Assembly: GCA_029817715.1 (NCBI GenBank) | Contig: JARUPY010000365.1 | Coordinates: 774,001-838,000 of the forward strand | Source of the DNA: Melastoma dodecandrum | Taxonomy: Eukaryota > Streptophyta > Magnoliopsida > Myrtales > Melastomataceae | Reading direction: 5' to 3' | Length of the DNA: 64,000 bases | In this document: piece after piece, positions 46,206 to 58,043 of the stretch | Layout of the letters: every line of letters begins with the position of its first letter | Position numbering within the stretch: the first letter of the stretch is position 1 | The notes under the pieces: model-generated | Told to the model about the DNA's origin: nothing | Seen by the model: only the letters and a program-made list of their open reading frames with translations | Database searches by the model: none | Program-made: the position numbers and the translations under genes

Positions 46206-48797
46206 TCCTTCTCCTCCTCGGGCACGCGTTCCCTTGCTGCACTCGAGCTTATGGGTTCCTACCGCAGAAACTTGAGATCCGCCGGATGTCTAAAGGGGGA
46301 GTGGACTGGAAGGAGGTGGCAAGAGGGGGGTTGCTAATTATAGGAGGTGGGAATTTGTAGGTATCATGTCCTAAAGACAAGGTTGGATAACCTTAAAAGA
46401 AATAAAAGAAGAAGAAGAGGAAGAAGAAGAAGAGGGGTTTCTCGGTCGGGCAGGGGGGACGATTAAATTGAGAAGGCGAGAGAGGTGGGATTACCGGAGG
46501 AGATGGAGAGCAGAAATGATGAGAGAATATTGGGAATTCGGATGAGGGATTGAAGCCTCTTGAGATAAGGGCGTGGGCGCCCCCCCAAAAAAAAAATGAA
46601 AATAAAAAAGGGAGGTGGGTGGGAGAGGAAGGAATTATTGTGCCCTCCTCCTCCTCCTCCTCCCTCTTGAAAGATGGTTATTTTGAAAGCAACCCATCAA
46701 TTGGCAGCTGTTTAACAGCAAGTCATCGTATTGTTTCGATCAGGCTAACACCTCCTTCGCCAAAGGGTGAAAATTAGCCCTAATGATAACAGTAAGTGAG
46801 TGGAGTGATGGGGTCAGCCAAGAGACAATTTGCTGTATGAATGAGTGAATGAGTGGGTAGGAATCCACCTCCTCTGCTGTCTTTTCAGGAATGTTTTTGG
46901 GACTAGAGAGTTTGTATAATAATAATAATAATAATAAAGTAGGATGAACGAAATATTGCTTTGTTCTTATTTCTCATTGCTTATCATTATTATTACCGCA
47001 GGTTCGATTGGATTTGATCTTGACAACTTGACTTGACTTTGCTTTCCTCCCTCCCTGGAGAAGATGCCCTGTACATCGCAGGTTGTCCAAAAACAGACAG
47101 TGGGTGTTGTTGCTGATTGAAAAGATGATATAACACACGATCTGGGTGTGATAATCATTAAAATCTTGTGAGGAAGCATATTGGGCAGAAATTTAGCTAG
47201 TTTAGGAAAGCAAACTGGATTACTCAAACTATCTTAACCCAAACCCCCCCCTTTCATCCTTTAATTAATTAATTAATTAATTCAAACCCTTTGGATTTGG
47301 CCAAGCTAAAAGTGAAGTGTGAATAAAGGGTGTTGCCAAGATTTCTCCATATCCAGACACTGCCCTCTCCCCTCCTCCCCCCTACAAAACTAAATAGTTT
47401 CGCAACACACTTCCAATTCATATGAACGTGTATTAATATATCCATGCAAAAGACTGTTGGAACGATGTTGATTGTAACTTGTAAGAGAGGAGAGAATATC
47501 ACACACACACACACACACACACACTCTTCCAGCCATAGTTGTAGGCCACCGGTTGTCCTCTAATTTAAAAAAAGAAATCTCCCCCCACTTGGACCCCCCC
47601 GCAAGCTGTTCTTCTGGTTGTGTTGTGAGCCCTCCCAGGGAGTCATATAATTCACGCATGTTCGTGGCCGACAAAAGCTTCGAACACTTGAGATCGAGGA
47701 AATGAGAGGAGAGGGGGAGGTTGTTCGGCCTAGAATCATTTGCTAGGAATGAGATGAGATGTGGTTTCTTCCGTGAAAAAGTTCCAAGGATAAACAGGAT
47801 CCGGTCTGGGCACTTGCGGCAGGAAGCATTCGAAAGGCACGACAACCGCACCGTGGCTGCCTCGGCCGACAGCTTGTCGCTCTGCGGTTGAGTTGGCGGG
47901 TGACACACAATACCCGCATTTTCTTTTCTTTCGAGGAAGAAGATAAAAAGCAATAAAAAAGGTGAGGGCCTAAGCGCAATCATACATAGGTCTGATTCAT
48001 TCGCATCCAAACAGGTGGAGGTCCAATTTCCTTTCTTGTACTAAAAAAGAAGTAAATGTGGATAGATTTAGTATTCCATGTAATCAAGACTCTGATTATA
48101 AGTTAATTATATTTTTTTCTTGATTCTTTATTAATTGATAGTGACTTATAACATAATATGTTCTCTGGCCGAATAATTTTGTTCCGGGTAGGGAAGAACA
48201 TGTCTGGAAGCAAATTATTTGCAAAAAGATTATGGTGAAGGAATATAAGTTGTGAAGCATTCTTCTAACCTTTCTTCTTCTTCTTCTCCTTCTTCTCCCC
48301 CTCCCTTTATTTGAAAAGATCCCCTATTCCCCATGTTTCAAAAGAATCAATTGTATGAAACTTGCCTGCAGTTAAAAAAAAATTCCAATCATTCTCTTTT
48401 GGGCTCATTAATTTATTTATGCAGCTATATGATCTAGTGGAAATGGGCTAAGCCCAAAATAAATGGGCCTCGTAACCCATAGCTGGACCCGGCCCATTCA
48501 CCCAAAATCCTGGCCCGATAACCCCCAACCCGGCCGGGGCGCCCGCCCTTTTTATCGACCGCCTTTCCGGGAGTGCGCGGGGTTTATCCGTACAACCTGC
48601 GACAAGAACAAGAACATTAAAAGAATCGCCATCTACCCCGCCAGCGATCAGATCGAAGGCGGAGGCATCCCGAAACCATGAGCCAACAACCACAACCACC
48701 CATCCTCTGATTTTACGTCCCCCCCTCCAAAGATTCCCATTCCCCATAAGAACCGCCGCCGCGGTGCGCCGATTCGTCTGTCCCTCCGCCCTCCGCA
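46206..48797. other. Divergent intergenic region between YABBY and SSL genes
   Basis: Holds the YABBY promoter/leader and the strictosidine synthase-like promoter, which point away from each other. Repeats: GAA/GGA-rich tract 46400-46435, (ATA)n near 46917-46936, TTAA repeats 47262-47281, and (CA)n 47500-47524. TGGGCC/GGCCCA-type motifs occur at 48445-48500, about 300 bases before the SSL start. A 197-codon minus-strand frame (47983-47390) is not supported as a gene. Confidence 0.5.
47500..47524. repeat. (CA)n microsatellite
   Basis: About twelve CA units. Confidence 0.95.
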
Positions 48798-51204
48798 ATG
48801 TCGCGGTCGATGATCTTCGCCTTGGTCCCACTTGCCCTCGCCCTGTACTGCGCCACCGATCCCTTCAATCACAGCCCATTGGCGGAATTCCCCGACCTGG
48901 AGTCGGTTAAGGTTGACGTTTGCCCTCTTGGGGAACTCCCCAAGGATAAGGACTCCGCGAATTCCCTCAAGAAGTCAGAGATCATGTTCCGCCACGAGGT
49001 ACAGGGCCCCGAGAGCATCGCATTCGACCCCCAGGGACGCGGTCCGTACACTGGTGTCGCCGATGGTAGGATTGTTTTCTGGGACGGCGAGGCCTGGGTC
49101 GCTTTTGCTGACACCTCCGACAACAGGTTGGTTTTCTTTATATGAGCCCTTTGCGGGAATGTTGATTTGCCTCTGCACTGTGTTTTGTTTGTAGAGAAAG
49201 GTTTGGAAGATTATGTTAGAAGGCCCACAAATTAGGACGCAATAACAAGCGTTTCTAGAGTGCTGCTGAGTGTTAGTTGATTACGTATTTTCTGGTAGTT
49301 GGGTCCGGCATTGGTGCTATATGGCTGCCATTCGACGTGTAGGTTGTGTCGTAATTGTGGAAATTCAGGAAGTCAATCAGAACCAATTTAATAAAATAAA
49401 CACCCATCTGAATTCTTGAGCGCGAAACATGACATACTTGGCCACCATGTGGATTATTGGTGGTCCTTGAATTGAAAATTGCTTTTGACTTTTGAGGCTA
49501 TCAATGGTCTCAAGTGATGATTTTTTTTTTCTGTTTTGAATAGGGAGAAAACATGCCAGGGTGCATTATGGCTGAGATTAGTAGTAACAATAGAGAAAAA
49601 GGTGCTTTGTGCTTACTCCCTTTCACAACGGTGGTTAGCTGCCATAGTTGTAGTTCTTTACGATGGGAAGCATCTCGACATTTTATTTGTTTTAGAGTGA
49701 GACGGTGTATGCCTGGTCATGTTGGTGTTTCGACTATTTTCTGCTAGCTTCTTTTGAGATCTATCTTAGAAAACGTGGTGCGATACCTGAGAAGAACTCC
49801 AAAGTTCATGTTCATGGATGCTATAGGCATCGGCCCCCAACATTGCAGATCGTCTTCCTGGCTGGGGACGCGGGGATGCCCATTTTCTTTATTCTACGAA
49901 TGGAAATGTGTTAAGCTATGGCAGGAATGTTGCCAATCAAAATGGAAGGGCGATGCAGTTCAATGTGTCAATTCTGTGATGATCCTTGTAGAAATTATCG
50001 ACATTTATTCAGCATGCCTGTAAGCTGTGGAGTTAATGAAAAATTAGATCTTGAGAATGTGTTTGCAAATGGCATTATCTGAATGCCTGCAAGTTTCCTT
50101 GCCTTTGAATGGTTGTAATGGTCCTGTTGTCTATTTCAAATAGCGTTATTTTGTCTCCTTCGTTTTTCTATTCCAGGTCGGACTTATGTGAACCGCAGAC
50201 ATCCTCCATGAATTATTTGAAAAACGAGCATATATGTGGCCGACCCCTGGGGCTCCGGTTCGATAAGAGAACTGGTGATTTGTACATTGCAGACGCATAT
50301 TTTGGGATAATGAAGGTTGGACCAGAAGGTGGACTGGCTACTTCGATCACCACAGAGGCGGAGGGTGTTCGCTTCCGTTTTACAAACGACTTGGACATTG
50401 ATGACGATGGGAATATCTATTTTACCGACAGCAGCACCAAATACCAGAGAAGGTAGGGAAGTATTTGCATTTTCGTATAATGGTGAAGCTGTGATTTAGT
50501 TCCTCATGGTTCTTCTATATGCACTAAGTTTCATGGTTTTTTCCAGGAACTTCTTGCATTTGGTCTTTTCTGGGGAAGATAGTGGAAGAGTGTTGAAATA
50601 TGACCCCATCACAAAGGAAACCAGCGTCCTAATGAGGAAATTACAGTTCCCTAATGGTTTGTCCCTGAGCAAGGACAGATCCTTCTTTGTGTTATGTGAA
50701 GGTTCTCTAGGCCGGTAGGTTTTTGCTTCATCTTCCATGCAGCTTTCGGTTGCCCTCAATGTAGACTTTTCTTCATATTACGTGATGCTTCGTAGATTGC
50801 GAAGGTATTGGTTGAAAGGAGAGAAGGCGGGCACATCGGAAGTGTTCGCCATCCTGCCAGGATTTCCAGACAACGTGAGGACGAACGAGGACGGGGAATT
50901 CTGGGTGGCGATCCATGCTCGGCGGAGCTACTACTCTCATGTTTCCGCACTTTACCCCGGATTAAGGAAGTTCATCCTGAAGCTCCCAATATCGGCGACG
51001 ATGCATTACCTGCTTCAGATCGGGGGAAGGCTACAGGGCATCGTGATCAAGTACAGCGAGGAAGGGAAGCTGCTGCAGATCTTGGAGGACAGGACGGGGG
51101 ACAAAGTGAAGGCGGTCAGTGAAGTCGAGGAGAAAGACGGGAAGCTATGGATGGGGAGTGTGTTGATGCCATTCATCGCTGTTTACAGCTTGGATGGAGC
51201 TTAA
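48798..51204 (+). CDS. Strictosidine synthase-like (SSL) protein
   Basis: Six-bladed beta-propeller protein of the strictosidine synthase-like family, 393 aa from four exons (48798-49126, 50177-50452, 50547-50714, 50796-51204). An N-terminal hydrophobic stretch (MIFALVPLALALYCATDP) suggests entry to the secretory pathway. Family blocks are GPESIAFDPQGRGPYTGVAD, CGRPLGLRFDKRTGDLYIAD, FTNDLDIDDDGNIYFTDSST, LQFPNGLSLSKD, PGFPDNVRTNEDGEFWVAIH and EKDGKLWMGSVLMPFIAVY. The sequence resembles Arabidopsis SSL10-13-type proteins, which are not thought to make strictosidine; the natural substrate is unknown. Phases and GT-AG sites all agree. The first intron is long (about 1 kb). The gene ends only about 340 bases before the next one on the same strand. 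Confidence 0.92.
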
Positions 51205-51546
51205 ACCTGATGGCCGATGCAGTGAACTCCCCGCCCCCTCTTCATCTCATTTTCATTTTGGACAAAAATTTTGCTAACTGTTATGACCCCCCTACTTCTG
51301 TGTCTCCAATCTATCCAATCTAAATAGATTATAGCTCAGTATTTTTGGGCCTATTCAGATTCTAGGCCCAATAATTTCAGGCCCAATTCTGGCGCCACCC
51401 ACCAGCCCAGCATAGATAAACCAAAACCGGCGTCCTCTTGCAGCGGAAAACAGAAGTGGAGTCCGAGTCGGGTTCTTTTCTCTAGCTGCACCTGCTTCTT
51501 CGGACCTTCACTATCGAGATCGGCAGCCTTCTTCGTTACCGGAGGT
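51205..51546 (+). promoter_or_regulatory. Promoter of SDH6 with clustered site II motifs
   Basis: TGGGCC at 51346-51351 and GGCCCA at 51365-51370 and 51380-51385, with another AGCCCA nearby, all within about 200 bases of the start codon. Site II clusters are well known in nuclear genes for mitochondrial proteins, which fits the downstream gene. The first part is the SSL 3' UTR. Confidence 0.5.
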
Positions 51547-52876
51547 ATGGGGGAGGAGTCGTCGTCGCCGTCGTCGTTCTTGAGGGGTCACTGGGAAGGG
51601 TGGAAAGATTTCTGGTCGGAGAGGTTCTCCTTCCTCGACAACTATGGCAGGTTCATCAGGCGCGAGAAGCCCCTACCTTCTTGGTCTTCCGCTGACGTCG
51701 ACGATTTCATCGCATCCGATCCCTTCCACGGCCCCGTCGTACTTCCACTTTCCCTCTCCACACTCCCCTTCCGCCGCGAATCGTTTTTTTTTTCTATTGC
51801 GATCCTTTTTTCTGCTTTATTCAATTGAATCTAGGGGCTCTGGCAGTGTGCTGGTCGTGTTAGGGATAGTTTTGACTCCGTGCTTTGTTTGATTGGATTT
51901 GATCCTGAGACGCTGATCTTGAGTTTGTCTTGACCTAAGTGATTTTACATTTTCGGAGGCGATTTTGGGTTCTTGATTTCTCTTAATTGAATGAATTGCA
52001 TTGATAGTTCTTGTTGCTCCTTAAATTATGGTTTTTGAGGGACTGAATTTTTATTGTCCCTGTCACCTTATGCAGCTGAAGGCTGCTAGGGATGCGACGC
52101 AGTTTGGTCTTGTTGGTGGTGCTATTGGTGCTGTAACTACAGCTGGCTTTGCCTGGAAGTACTCGAAGAGCTTGCACGGTGAGTATTTCTTTTTCTTCCA
52201 ATTAACAGTGAAAATTCATAGATTCTTAACTGATAGTTTTATTGATAGAGGATATGGAGTTGACCTTCCTGTTCAGTTTTTGTTTTTGTTATTTTCTTGG
52301 AGTAAGGTGAATAATGTATGAGTCTTTGTTTAATGTGATGCATCTGTGGTCTGTCTGTTAGGCAATTGCCATGGGGTAGCTGTTACCTGGATCTCAATTG
52401 TCTTTGCTTTGCGATCGATCATCCACTTCCTTTTTGTATTACACCTTTGCAATAGATAATGCTTAGTGCGCTTATGTGCCTTTCGGAAATATTGTCGAGC
52501 TGATTGATGGTTGGGAGTTCATTTCATGTGAGAGAGACATCAAACTTTTGAATTCGCTTACATAGCCACATCTTGCTCCTGCTTATCCTCTTGACATGTT
52601 GATGGCTATAATTCATCCAAGAACTCGGATCTTCCTGTAGATGAATATGATATGGCTTTAAACTGCACGAGAAGAAGGTTACGAGGGAACACTTTACTTA
52701 CGCATTGTCCACTTCCCGTAGGGGCTGGTTTGTCTTTTGCTGCAGGTGCTGTGTTTGGCTGGACCTTTGGGCAAGAGGCCGCTAGCCATTGGTACCAGCT
52801 CTATAGACTGGACACCATGCAGGCACAAGTGAAGTTTCTGGAGTGGTGGAAGAACAAAACAGAGGGCTCCAACTAG
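51547..52876 (+). CDS. SDH6: Succinate dehydrogenase subunit 6 (plant-specific complex II subunit)
   Basis: Small plant-specific accessory subunit of mitochondrial complex II. Three exons (51547-51738, 52076-52178, 52722-52876) give 149 aa. It resembles remembered Arabidopsis SDH6: FLRGHWEGWKDFWSERFSFL, then KPLPSWSSADVDDFIASDPF, two hydrophobic segments (FGLVGGAIGAVTTAGFAWKY and LSFAAGAVFGWTFGQEAA), and YRLDTMQAQVKFLEWWKNK near the end. Length fits the family (about 150 aa). Phases agree and all introns are GT-AG. No classic cleavable presequence is obvious. The site II cluster just upstream supports a mitochondrial role. Confidence 0.85.
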
Positions 52877-54000
52877 CTTGCTTGTTCGAGGAAGGATACT
52901 TTAAAGCTTGGTTCCCTTTCTTGTTGAAAATAACGGCGCAAAAGTGCTGGTGGCCGTTTGTTGCATATCAACTGCAGTGGCTCGAGCTTCATGGTTGCAG
53001 TTACTTTCTTTGGCCTGATTAAGTTGACGCATTTAATTTAAGCATCAGTGAAGTTGATTTGCTTTTTATTTGCACTTGAGCGGCCGAAAATTACTTGTTC
53101 TATGATGACGACGTATTTCTCGAGGTTGGATGGTGCCTCCCATGATTGATTACCCTCGAATAGGCTATGTCCAAGGTTTGTGTGGCAGTCTTTAATATAT
53201 CTGTAGTTGCATTACTACACAGGATTCGCCCATGCGTCCAGAACTTCTCTGGAGTGAAGAGATGATATCAAATGGTCTGGACAGGCACTCGAATCAGTGC
53301 CTGCATTGAGAATAACTTCCTTCCACAATTGCATGGGCAGACAAAGAAGTCATAACAGATGCATTTGAGGTATGAGTGCATATGTTCGTCCATAATGAAC
53401 TAAAAGTGCAAGCATCCAGAATAGTTTTCGGCAGTAAATACTGTATAAATCTAGCAACTTATGTACATGAAAGGGCTTGACTGCCAAAATTATGCATTTT
53501 TCATGTGTTTGTTTATTGCAAACCACGGAATCCAATAAACAATGCTCCGCCATGCCCATGGTTTGACTGACTGGTTCCAGCAACCTGCAATGTAGGGGAC
53601 AGAGTGATGATGAATAAGTGATGGGGCTCTATATGCAAGCTTCTCGTTGCAATGAGACAGAAAAGAACAGGTCATTTTTGCCCTACATTTCATCTTACCA
53701 ACTACGCAGATTCAAATCGACCAAGAACACCAGATACTGCATATCCTAATTAATCTAAAGCATTGCACAACTGGAAGAAAGGTAAATAGCTGTTTAAGGG
53801 GACATTCACCACAACATTCAACAAATTATTAGTCCTATGATATATTTCAGAAATTTTAACTGCGGAGCTAACATCCAGCTTCCCATGTTAGAACCATGCA
53901 ATGGCGAAAAAAGAAAAGATTATTTACTTTTTAATGTCCCATAGCAACTAAGACTTACAGGGGAGAGGTTGATCATATTGACGCAAGTGCTACACACTAT
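52877..54000. other. Convergent intergenic region (SDH6 and RHF2A 3' ends)
   Basis: The two neighbouring genes converge here, so this is mostly 3' UTR and spacer. Minus-strand frames inside lack family resemblance and hit stops quickly. No gene is seen. Confidence 0.55.
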
Positions 54001-55629
54001 TTAACATGCAGAAGCAGAGGAAGCTGACTTTTCTGACACGATATTTACGGTGGCCACCTCCGCAGTTTGAGTGTTTCCAGATTCTGCAGCTGGAAAACTC
54101 CCAGCACTATTAGAGACTGAATCAGAGCTGGTTCTGGTGCTGTCTCTTGTTTCAAGATGCTCCATCGTGCGGGATACAGAAGCAATCCCAGCATCAACCT
54201 CTCTTCTGACCACGGAATCAACATCTGTTGCAGTTGTGTTGCGAAAGAAAAGCCTTTCTTTCCACCCTCTGGTGCTCTTTGACAGGGATTCTTTGCATCT
54301 ACACATACATCAGGACATACACCTCATTAAACTTGAGAACTCTTAATACCCATAAATAGACTCAGATACCAACAGTAAATGAAAAAACCTATTTGACACT
54401 GCGTTGAAACAGTTTTTCAAATTTTCTGAGAATGATTGAAAATCTGATGGCCCTCCTTGTTCCTGATTATTTGGTGAGGACTGATTTGGAGATCTGTTAA
54501 TCACGCATCAAGAAAAAGTACCAACCCAATAATCAGTTGATGCAGTCCAGGAACTCAAGAAAGAACAACCCTCTGGACTCTGTTTTAATAAGTAAAGTGT
54601 CATGTCATCTACCTATTGTTTTGAGGGGATGATTGCTGATTTGCCTGGAAAGACACGGGTGAAGAAGGTGATACTATAGTAACTTCACGAGTGTGGTCGT
54701 CCTCACTGGTCCTGTCAGAAGGGGAGACAGTGGAGCCGCTGGAAAGGGCATTGGGATGAGTGAAGACTAAAACATGCGAACGGCCATGAGCTGCTGATCT
54801 ATTTCTGTGGCCTGCCCTTCGAGCAATGTGTCGTGCTCGGCCCATGGCAGCAGCAGTGGCTAAGTGCTGAATGATACGCTCCTCCAGTTCAGCGTCAGTT
54901 GCACCAGCAGGAAGCTGGAATGCAAGAAACAATAAAGTACAACATTATTAGGTATAAATGTTCTGCCATAGAAGACAAAGGTAGTCACATTGTGAAATTA
55001 CATGTTGTAATTCAAAGTCCCCTAGAGTGGGATGATGAAATATAGTGGCATTCCTCGATGGATTAAACCTAAAACTCCTCTCCCGCTCCACCGCCTCCAA
55101 TAATTCCTGGCTGCAATTCAAAATAGAACATTCATTTGAAAGGGTTGATGATTAAATGACGGGACATCCAGACACAAGAAATGACATATAGGACCTTGAG
55201 GGATCTTTCAAGCTGATGGGTTGCCAACACATGGGACACTGAGAACTTCTCTGACACCTAAACGGCAGCAAGAAGATATTCAGACAGCGACAGAAAGCCT
55301 TGAGTAATATGCTCACCTCACGTTGGGGTGGGTCATAACTATCCATCAACAGCCAAAGGAAAAATACCATTCAAGGATGCACTGAAGATGGTACTCATGT
55401 TTACAAGTGGTGACCTGCAATAGAAACCGAACAAGTCAAAAACCACCGTGCAAAACTCACTCTGGAACCAGCGAACACAACCAGGAACATCACAAACCGT
55501 GGAAGGATCGCTATCACAGAAGGCCTCAAGGCAAATGCTGCAGGTATCCTCACAGGCATCCTGTATACCACCTTCTACAAAAGCTGCCGCGGACGTCAAC
55601 TGCTTCTCGGAATTCAGGTCCACCTCCAT
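54001..55629 (-). CDS. RING-H2 E3 ubiquitin ligase, RHF2A-like
   Basis: E3 ubiquitin ligase resembling Arabidopsis RHF2A, which promotes gametophyte development by degrading a CDK inhibitor. Seven minus-strand exons (55629-55498, 55414-55368, 55257-55195, 55110-55002, 54914-54613, 54493-54389, 54298-54001) give 351 aa. The RING-H2 ligands are complete: Cys30, Cys33, Cys48, His50, His53, Cys56, Cys67 and Cys70. Family blocks around it are LTSAAAFVEGGIQDACEDTC, CQRSSQCPMCWQPISLKDP, FRFNPSRNATIFHHPTLGDF and EERIIQHLATAAAMGRARH. A conserved C-terminal stretch (FSENLKNCFNAVSNRCKESL, GWKERLFFRN) follows a Ser-rich linker. The ATG lies one base after a splice acceptor (TTTTCAG|G), so a leader intron is likely. 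Confidence 0.92.
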
Positions 55630-56458
55630 CCTGAAAATACCATCAAAACCAACCGTCTCGTGACCTCAGTCTACTTTAGTCACAAGTGATTGCTACAGGC
55701 CGACCAAGCTCAACGAAAACCTTCTTCGCTACGCAAATCAGCACGAAACCGACATTGGCAGGAAACAAAGAATCCTCAGAAACTTAACCACCACACAATC
55801 AGCAATCAATCCGTGCCGATCACACCAGCACATGGCTACAGGAACAACAACAATCCAAGAAGGAACGAAACACTCCGACGGCCCCACCCGATAAGACAAC
55901 ACCAGATCAATCCCGACGTACCCGATCGCCTCTACAGTCTTCGAATCGGGGGAACTGCGAGAAGGACGAAAACCCTAACGAGACGACGAAGAAACAGAAA
56001 AGGCGACGGGGGGGTACCGGAGACTGGTAAAAGCCCTTTCGGGAACCACCTTCAGGAGGGCAGCTGTAAGAGGGACGGAACTGACACATGGCGGTAGATA
56101 GGGCGACGATATAGTCCTTGCATTATGTCATTTACGCGGGATGGTCAATCCAATGAGACGGGAGGAGGGACGTCAGTTTCGTGTCCGTTGGTGCGCGCCA
56201 GGAAGGAAACGACGACTTGCTTTCCGGAAGAATTAAAGCCAACATTTGAATATTTTCTTCCTTTGTATAAGATCACATTCACAGGCTTCAGAACTCATTA
56301 TGTACAGATCACATTGTAACTCCGCTTTTCCTTTCTCTTTTCTAGTTACACTCCAAAATTTCTTCGGCCCCCAGACAGAAGGGTTTACAAGATGAAAAAA
56401 AGAAAGCATCCGATCCGACATTTAGACCTCCAATCAGTCGTCAGGAAGTCAAAATGGA
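55630..56458 (-). other. RHF2A-like leader with probable 5' UTR intron
   Basis: The acceptor directly before the start codon pairs well with a donor CTCCG|GTACCC near 56020, implying a roughly 390-nt leader intron. The putative first exon holds an ATG at 56089 (MCQFRPSYSCPPEGG...) that would run across the junction out of frame with the main start, an overlapping uORF. No other gene is seen. Confidence 0.4.
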
Positions 56459-56570
56459 GCCCAAAATAATATCCCACGCCCAGACCGAGATTCTTCTTCC
56501 CGGCCCATAGGCCCAAATACAAAGGTTCGGCCCAATTTCTTGAGGCCCACTCAGGGGGGAGGGGGGGTTC
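56459..56570 (-). promoter_or_regulatory. Site II cluster (four GGCCCA in 48 bp)
   Basis: GGCCCA at 56502-56507, 56510-56515, 56529-56534 and 56544-56549. The cluster lies about 400 bases upstream of the inferred RHF2A-like first exon and just past the stop codon of the next gene, so it most likely serves RHF2A. Confidence 0.45.
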
Positions 56571-57044
56571 CTAAGAGTCCTTGGCGGAGGGGCTCCGCCA
56601 GAACCCGGTCCGGCTGAACTGCTCCCACATCTCCCTCTCCAGCCTCTCCTCCGCCGCGGCGCCTCCTCCGGTTTCCTCCCTCGCCTTCCTCAGCAGCTCC
56701 ACCACCGAGTCCTCCCCGTCGCCATCCCCCTCCGACTGTCTCGCCTGGCCGTTAACAGCCCCTCCTCCTCCTCCTCCTGTACCTCCACCTCCCCTCCTCC
56801 TCCTCGTCGTCGCTTTCCCCCGCTTCTTCGCCGCCACCCTCCTGACCAGGCCCGCCGGAAACCTATAAACCGCGAGGACCGCTAGATTCATCACGCTGCA
56901 TGGGCAGCAGCAGCAAAGGGCGGCGCAATCCGCCGCGACCTTCCCCGAGGCCTCCGCTATCCTTTGCCTGAGGTTTGTCCCCCTCCCTGCTGCCGTCGAC
57001 TGCGCCGTAGCTCCCGCGGGGGGAGGCGGATGGCGTCGGATCAT
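56571..57044 (-). CDS. Small Cys-rich plant protein of unknown function
   Basis: Single-exon frame of 157 aa starting at the first available ATG (57044), giving MIRRHPPPPAGATAQ. The core ADCAALCCCCPCSVMNLAVL, followed by AVYRFPAGLVRR and a basic AAKKRGKATTRRRRG stretch, resembles a group of uncharacterised plant proteins with a CCCCPC motif next to a short hydrophobic segment. The Cys cluster may be palmitoylated, which is inference. A Gly-rich stretch is followed by an acidic, helical end (ERLEREMWEQFSRTGFWRS). GC content is high relative to its surroundings, as in many intronless plant genes. Function is unknown. Confidence 0.7.
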   Translation of the reverse strand: MIRRHPPPPAGATAQSTAAGRGTNLRQRIAEASGKVAADCAALCCCCPCSVMNLAVLAVYRFPAGLVRRVAAKKRGKATTRRRRGGGGTGGGGGGAVNGQARQSEGDGDGEDSVVELLRKAREETGGGAAAEERLEREMWEQFSRTGFWRSPSAKDS

Positions 57045-58043
57045 TGGGCGGGAGGCGAACAAAAGGCACCCTGCCCCCTCCCAAGTCGACGCAGCTGTCC
57101 TTTTCTGTTATTCCATTGGGATCAAAATGCGTGTGTATATGAAGTGGGGGGAAATGGATGGGGACTGGGGGGTTTAGGAACGATGGGAACGCAACACGAC
57201 CCCAGCTGTTGTTGGGGGTGTGCACAGAGAGCTTTTGCACAGAACCACCGTGCAAAGGTCATTTGCATATATAACCAACCCTCTTTAAAAGTTGAGATTT
57301 TTCTTGCATCTCGTTGGAACAGCTTGGATTTGCTCAGATTTTGTTACTTCTTTTTTTTTAATATATAAAAAAAAACTAAGTTGGGGGGGTTTGGCCTTGT
57401 TTAGGGATAAATCTTGTTGTCAGTTTTGTTTTGGCTAAAATGGTTTTCCTAAACATAGGTTTACGGTTTGACCAAGGAGGTTCCCGCCTTCCCATAGACC
57501 TTTGGATGATTAATTCATATTTTTAAGTACAGAGACAGACCGGATCTCTGTTCCCCTCCCCCCCAATGGGTCCCCCCGAACACGAATTCGAGTGAAGAAG
57601 TCAAATTATCCATTTGGTCCGACCAGACAAAATGTGGGTCCCGACAATAATTGGTCAGAGGAGTGACGTCAGGTCGTTGGTCTGCTTGCGTCATCCGTTA
57701 CGAGGACGTTCTCCTCGGCTCCGCGCATATCCACTCGGCGCATCAACAGCTGTTTCTAGAAGATTGGAAACAACGCAACGCATCCCAGCCACCCGGGGGG
57801 AATCACTGTTTTTGTCCGAAAGAAGGGACCACCGCAAAAAGTTATCTTTACCCTTGGAAACGAACAAAACAATAATCTCTTGTAGGGTATAAATACACCA
57901 CCATGACTACATAGCCGATGCGTCGTTGGACATGTCGGCAGGCCGCCTGTCCATTCTGCCTCCCAGTCTGTTATGTTATTCCATCGTGGTTTTTCAGAGG
58001 TGCAACATTCGGGCAGAAGGGGAAAGATGGTCCAATCGGCCGT
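57045..58043. other. Intergenic: small-protein promoter and OEP61 3' end
   Basis: Leader and promoter of the Cys-rich protein gene, then AT/GC-mixed spacer and the OEP61-like 3' UTR. A TATAAATA near 57887 lies on the plus strand with no gene after it. Plus-strand frames at 57614-58141 overlap only spacer and OEP61 antisense. No gene is seen. Confidence 0.5.

Noticed and set aside
47390..47983. A 197-codon minus-strand open frame between YABBY and SSL
   Set aside because: It has a hydrophobic start but reads through a (CA)n microsatellite (VCVCVC), shows no family resemblance, and lies in repeat-rich spacer. Chance is more likely.
55407..56097. Plus-strand frames opposite RHF2A
   Set aside because: They are antisense shadows of RHF2A exons, its leader intron and leader.
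57045..57062. Upstream extension of the Cys-rich protein
   Set aside because: The codon at 57062 is TTG, not ATG; the first ATG is at 57044.
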